In this document: one piece after another, positions 62,656-64,000 of the stretch
Layout of the letters: every line of letters starts with the position of its first letter
Position numbering within the stretch: position 1 is the stretch's first letter
Assembly: GCA_050178015.1 (NCBI GenBank)
Contig: JBFXGM010000018.1
Coordinates: forward strand, 1 to 64,000
Direction of reading: 5' to 3'
DNA from: Gaoshiqia sp050178015
GTDB lineage: Bacteria; Bacteroidota; Bacteroidia; Bacteroidales; Prolixibacteraceae
DNA: 64,000 nt
Translations under genes and position numbers: made by a program
The notes under the pieces: model-generated
What the model was told of the DNA's origin: nothing
What the model saw: the letters and a program-made list of their open reading frames with translations, nothing else
The model's database searches: none

Positions 62656-63336
62656 TCATATCTGATTTAAACGGAACGGATTGTACGAAACGTCCTCATC
62701 AAACGTATCCACTCCTTCGATTTCCTTTACCTTTTTCACCACCAACATGGTGAATGGAAGGATGATGATTTCGTAAGCCGTTTTCAGCAAGGCCTGTGTC
62801 ACGATCATCCCGAGGATGACCGGCAGCGGGAAAATACCCGTAAAAGCAACGGTGATGAAGATCAGCGAGTCGGCGCCCTCGCCCACAAGAGTGGAAACCA
62901 CGGCCCGTAAAGAAAAGCCTTTGCCACGCGTGAGCAGTTTGAATTTGCTCATCACGAAAGCATTCAGGAACGAGCCCACCAGGTAAGCCGTCAAACTGGC
63001 CAGCACGATGCGCACCGAGCTGCCCACAATCATTTGAAAAGCTTCCTGTCCCTCGTAAAACGGAGCGGCAGGCATGGCAATGGCCAGCATAAAGAACAGG
63101 GCCGCCAGTAAGTTCACCCCAAAACCGGCCCAGATAATCAGCCGCGCTTTGGCATAGCCCCACACTTCGGCAATCACATCGTTGATGATGTAAGCGATCG
63201 GAAAGATCAACACACCCGCCGGCGCCGCCCACGGCCCGATCATGATAATCTTGGAAGCTAAAATGTTTGCGATTAGCAGGGAGGCAGCGAAAAGCACTCC
63301 CGTCAACAGGAATAATACAGAAACTTGATTTTTCAT
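62656..63336 (-). CDS. yhhQ: Queuosine precursor transporter (YhhQ/DUF165)
   Basis: A 226-aa inner membrane protein with six helices. FPIAYIINDVIAEVWGYAKA carries the NDxxxExxG signature of the YhhQ family, which takes up preQ0 or preQ1. It heads an operon with queC and queF, so the cell can combine uptake with partial synthesis. TATCTTTG at 63393-63386 on minus is its likely -7 box. Confidence 0.93.
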   Translation of the reverse strand: MKNQVSVLFLLTGVLFAASLLIANILASKIIMIGPWAAPAGVLIFPIAYIINDVIAEVWGYAKARLIIWAGFGVNLLAALFFMLAIAMPAAPFYEGQEAFQMIVGSSVRIVLASLTAYLVGSFLNAFVMSKFKLLTRGKGFSLRAVVSTLVGEGADSLIFITVAFTGIFPLPVILGMIVTQALLKTAYEIIILPFTMLVVKKVKEIEGVDTFDEDVSYNPFRLNQI

Positions 63337-63385
63337 TTCACTTGTTTTTTACGTGGTTACCAAGCACACGATGTTAATAATGGCG

Positions 63386-63413
63386 CAAAGATAATATTTT
63401 TTTGAGTTCCAAA
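63386..63413 (-). promoter_or_regulatory. Promoter of the queuosine operon
   Basis: On minus, TTTG (63413-63410), 16 nt, TATCTTTG (63393-63386). The 50-nt leader shows no recognisable preQ1 aptamer. Confidence 0.55.
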
Positions 63414-63500
63414 TCTCATCCCCCAGCTGGCGGGCAAGTTTCGAGTTCCAGGGCAAGCATTTCACCAATGACCAATGGCCTAATGACCAATACCTGTGAC
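63411..63500. repeat. Short-repeat block, reversed orientation
   Basis: CCAATGACCAATGGCC and GCAAGTTTCGAGTTCC with CCCCCAGCTGGCGGG: the reverse complement of the 59630-59740 vocabulary. Confidence 0.55.
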
Positions 63501-63563
63501 CATTCATGCTCCTCAAAAAAAAAGCATAACGTACCCACATCACATTTTCTGCCGAAAAAATGT

Positions 63564-63571
63564 TACTTTTG
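63564..63571 (+). promoter_or_regulatory. -7 box of the DEAD-box helicase gene
   Basis: TACTTTTG, 81 nt before the ATG, with no clear -33 box. Confidence 0.45.
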
Positions 63572-63652
63572 TGGCATTGAAACAGATAGAGCATCTCCCG
63601 CGAAGGCAAGCTTCTCTTTTCTGATAGTTTGAAATACATTCCTGCACATTAT

Positions 63653-64000
63653 ATGAAGTTTCACGAATTTGATTTACACGATGATATCCTGGATGCCCTG
63701 CACGATATGGGTTTTGACGAAGCGACCGAGGTCCAGGAAAATACCATCCCCATTATCCTTGAAGGACATGACCTGATTGCCAGCGCCCAGACCGGGACCG
63801 GCAAGACAGCGGCATTCATGTTGCCGATCATTGAAAAAGTTTCGGCCATGCCGTCGGGCCAAACCCACGCGCTGATTATTGTCCCCACCCGCGAGCTGGC
63901 CATCCAGATCGAGCAGCAGGTGCAGGGATTCTCATATTATGCCGGCACCACCTCCATCTCGCTGTATGGCGGTGGCGATGGAAAAGAATGGGAAGTGCAG
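63653..64000 (+). CDS. DEAD-box RNA helicase, 5' part (cut by window edge)
   Basis: The first 116 codons of a DEAD-box ATPase. The N-terminal F and Q-motif region reads FDLHDDILDALHDMGF then EATEVQENTIPIILEG. Motif I is ASAQTGTGKTAA and motif Ia VPTRELAIQIE. It is probably an RhlE/DeaD-type helicase for ribosome assembly or mRNA turnover; the C-terminal motifs lie outside the window. Confidence 0.93.
   Translation, partial: MKFHEFDLHDDILDALHDMGFDEATEVQENTIPIILEGHDLIASAQTGTGKTAAFMLPIIEKVSAMPSGQTHALIIVPTRELAIQIEQQVQGFSYYAGTTSISLYGGGDGKEWEVQ

Noticed and set aside
63337..63385. preQ1 riboswitch in front of the queuosine operon
   Set aside because: The roughly 50-nt leader lacks the conserved loop and A-rich tail of known preQ1 aptamers.

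Overview
The window reads as chromosomal DNA of a Bacteroidota bacterium. The signs are several close matches to the Bacteroidota promoter (TTTG, about 16-20 nt, TAnnTTTG), a PorQ gene of the type IX secretion system beside cmk, a propeller-type sensor histidine kinase, a DUF4831 protein, a fused CcsBA, a YhhQ-QueC-QueF operon and a uridine-kinase-like nucleoside kinase with an N-terminal extension. A PPi-type PEP carboxykinase candidate, an ablAB osmolyte operon, sulfide:quinone oxidoreductase and paired superoxide dismutases would fit a salt-exposed anaerobe or microaerophile of the Marinilabiliales/Prolixibacteraceae kind. That placement is inference.

Layout. 1-2060: a repeat-rich, gene-poor edge with a degenerate 21-nt tandem array, perfect inverted repeats, and a RAYT transposase set among three ~120-bp REP/BIME-like elements plus a stub of a fourth. 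2066-12751: pepD and an MFSD1-like MFS transporter (a plausible dipeptide uptake and hydrolysis pair), a DUF4831 protein, NAD(P)HX repair, a POT peptide transporter, SQR with a 53-aa companion, and PanE. 12901-23361: the large PPi-PEPCK candidate, a propeller histidine kinase without a partner regulator, an NAD(P)-binding protein, a four-helix membrane protein and an acyl-CoA synthetase. 23442-23693: a second 21-nt array followed by a 15-bp perfect inverted repeat. 23744-33954: CcsBA, a stand-alone Lrp/AsnC effector domain, small membrane proteins, acylphosphatase, an aromatic amino acid decarboxylase, a glycosyltransferase, OmpH/Skp, proline dehydrogenase and a nitroreductase.

34025-39447 is a complete D-xylose locus: GntR-type regulator, xylulokinase, xylose isomerase and xylose:H+ symporter. 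A shared motif just downstream of two promoters looks like its operator. 39573-51372: a 58-aa HTH protein, Fe-type and Mn-type SOD genes in tandem, MATE exporter, nucleoside kinase, mltD-uvrA, an LVIVD lipoprotein with its partner, and a MarR regulator. 51595-54304: ablA-ablB, two small unknowns and what looks like the amputated start of a sodium:solute symporter. 54365-64000: DMT transporter, cysteine-cluster protein, PorQ, Cmk, LipB, a mutarotase, a methyltransferase with a thiamine-binding-like protein, the queuosine operon, and the start of a DEAD-box helicase cut by the window edge.

Intergenic space carries several palindromic repeat families: four copies of a TCATCCTGAA-type element (one inside a longer MITE-like palindrome), short TTGAAAC/TTGG repeats, and a multi-branched palindrome near 48.5 kb. 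No tRNA, rRNA, CRISPR array or prophage was seen.
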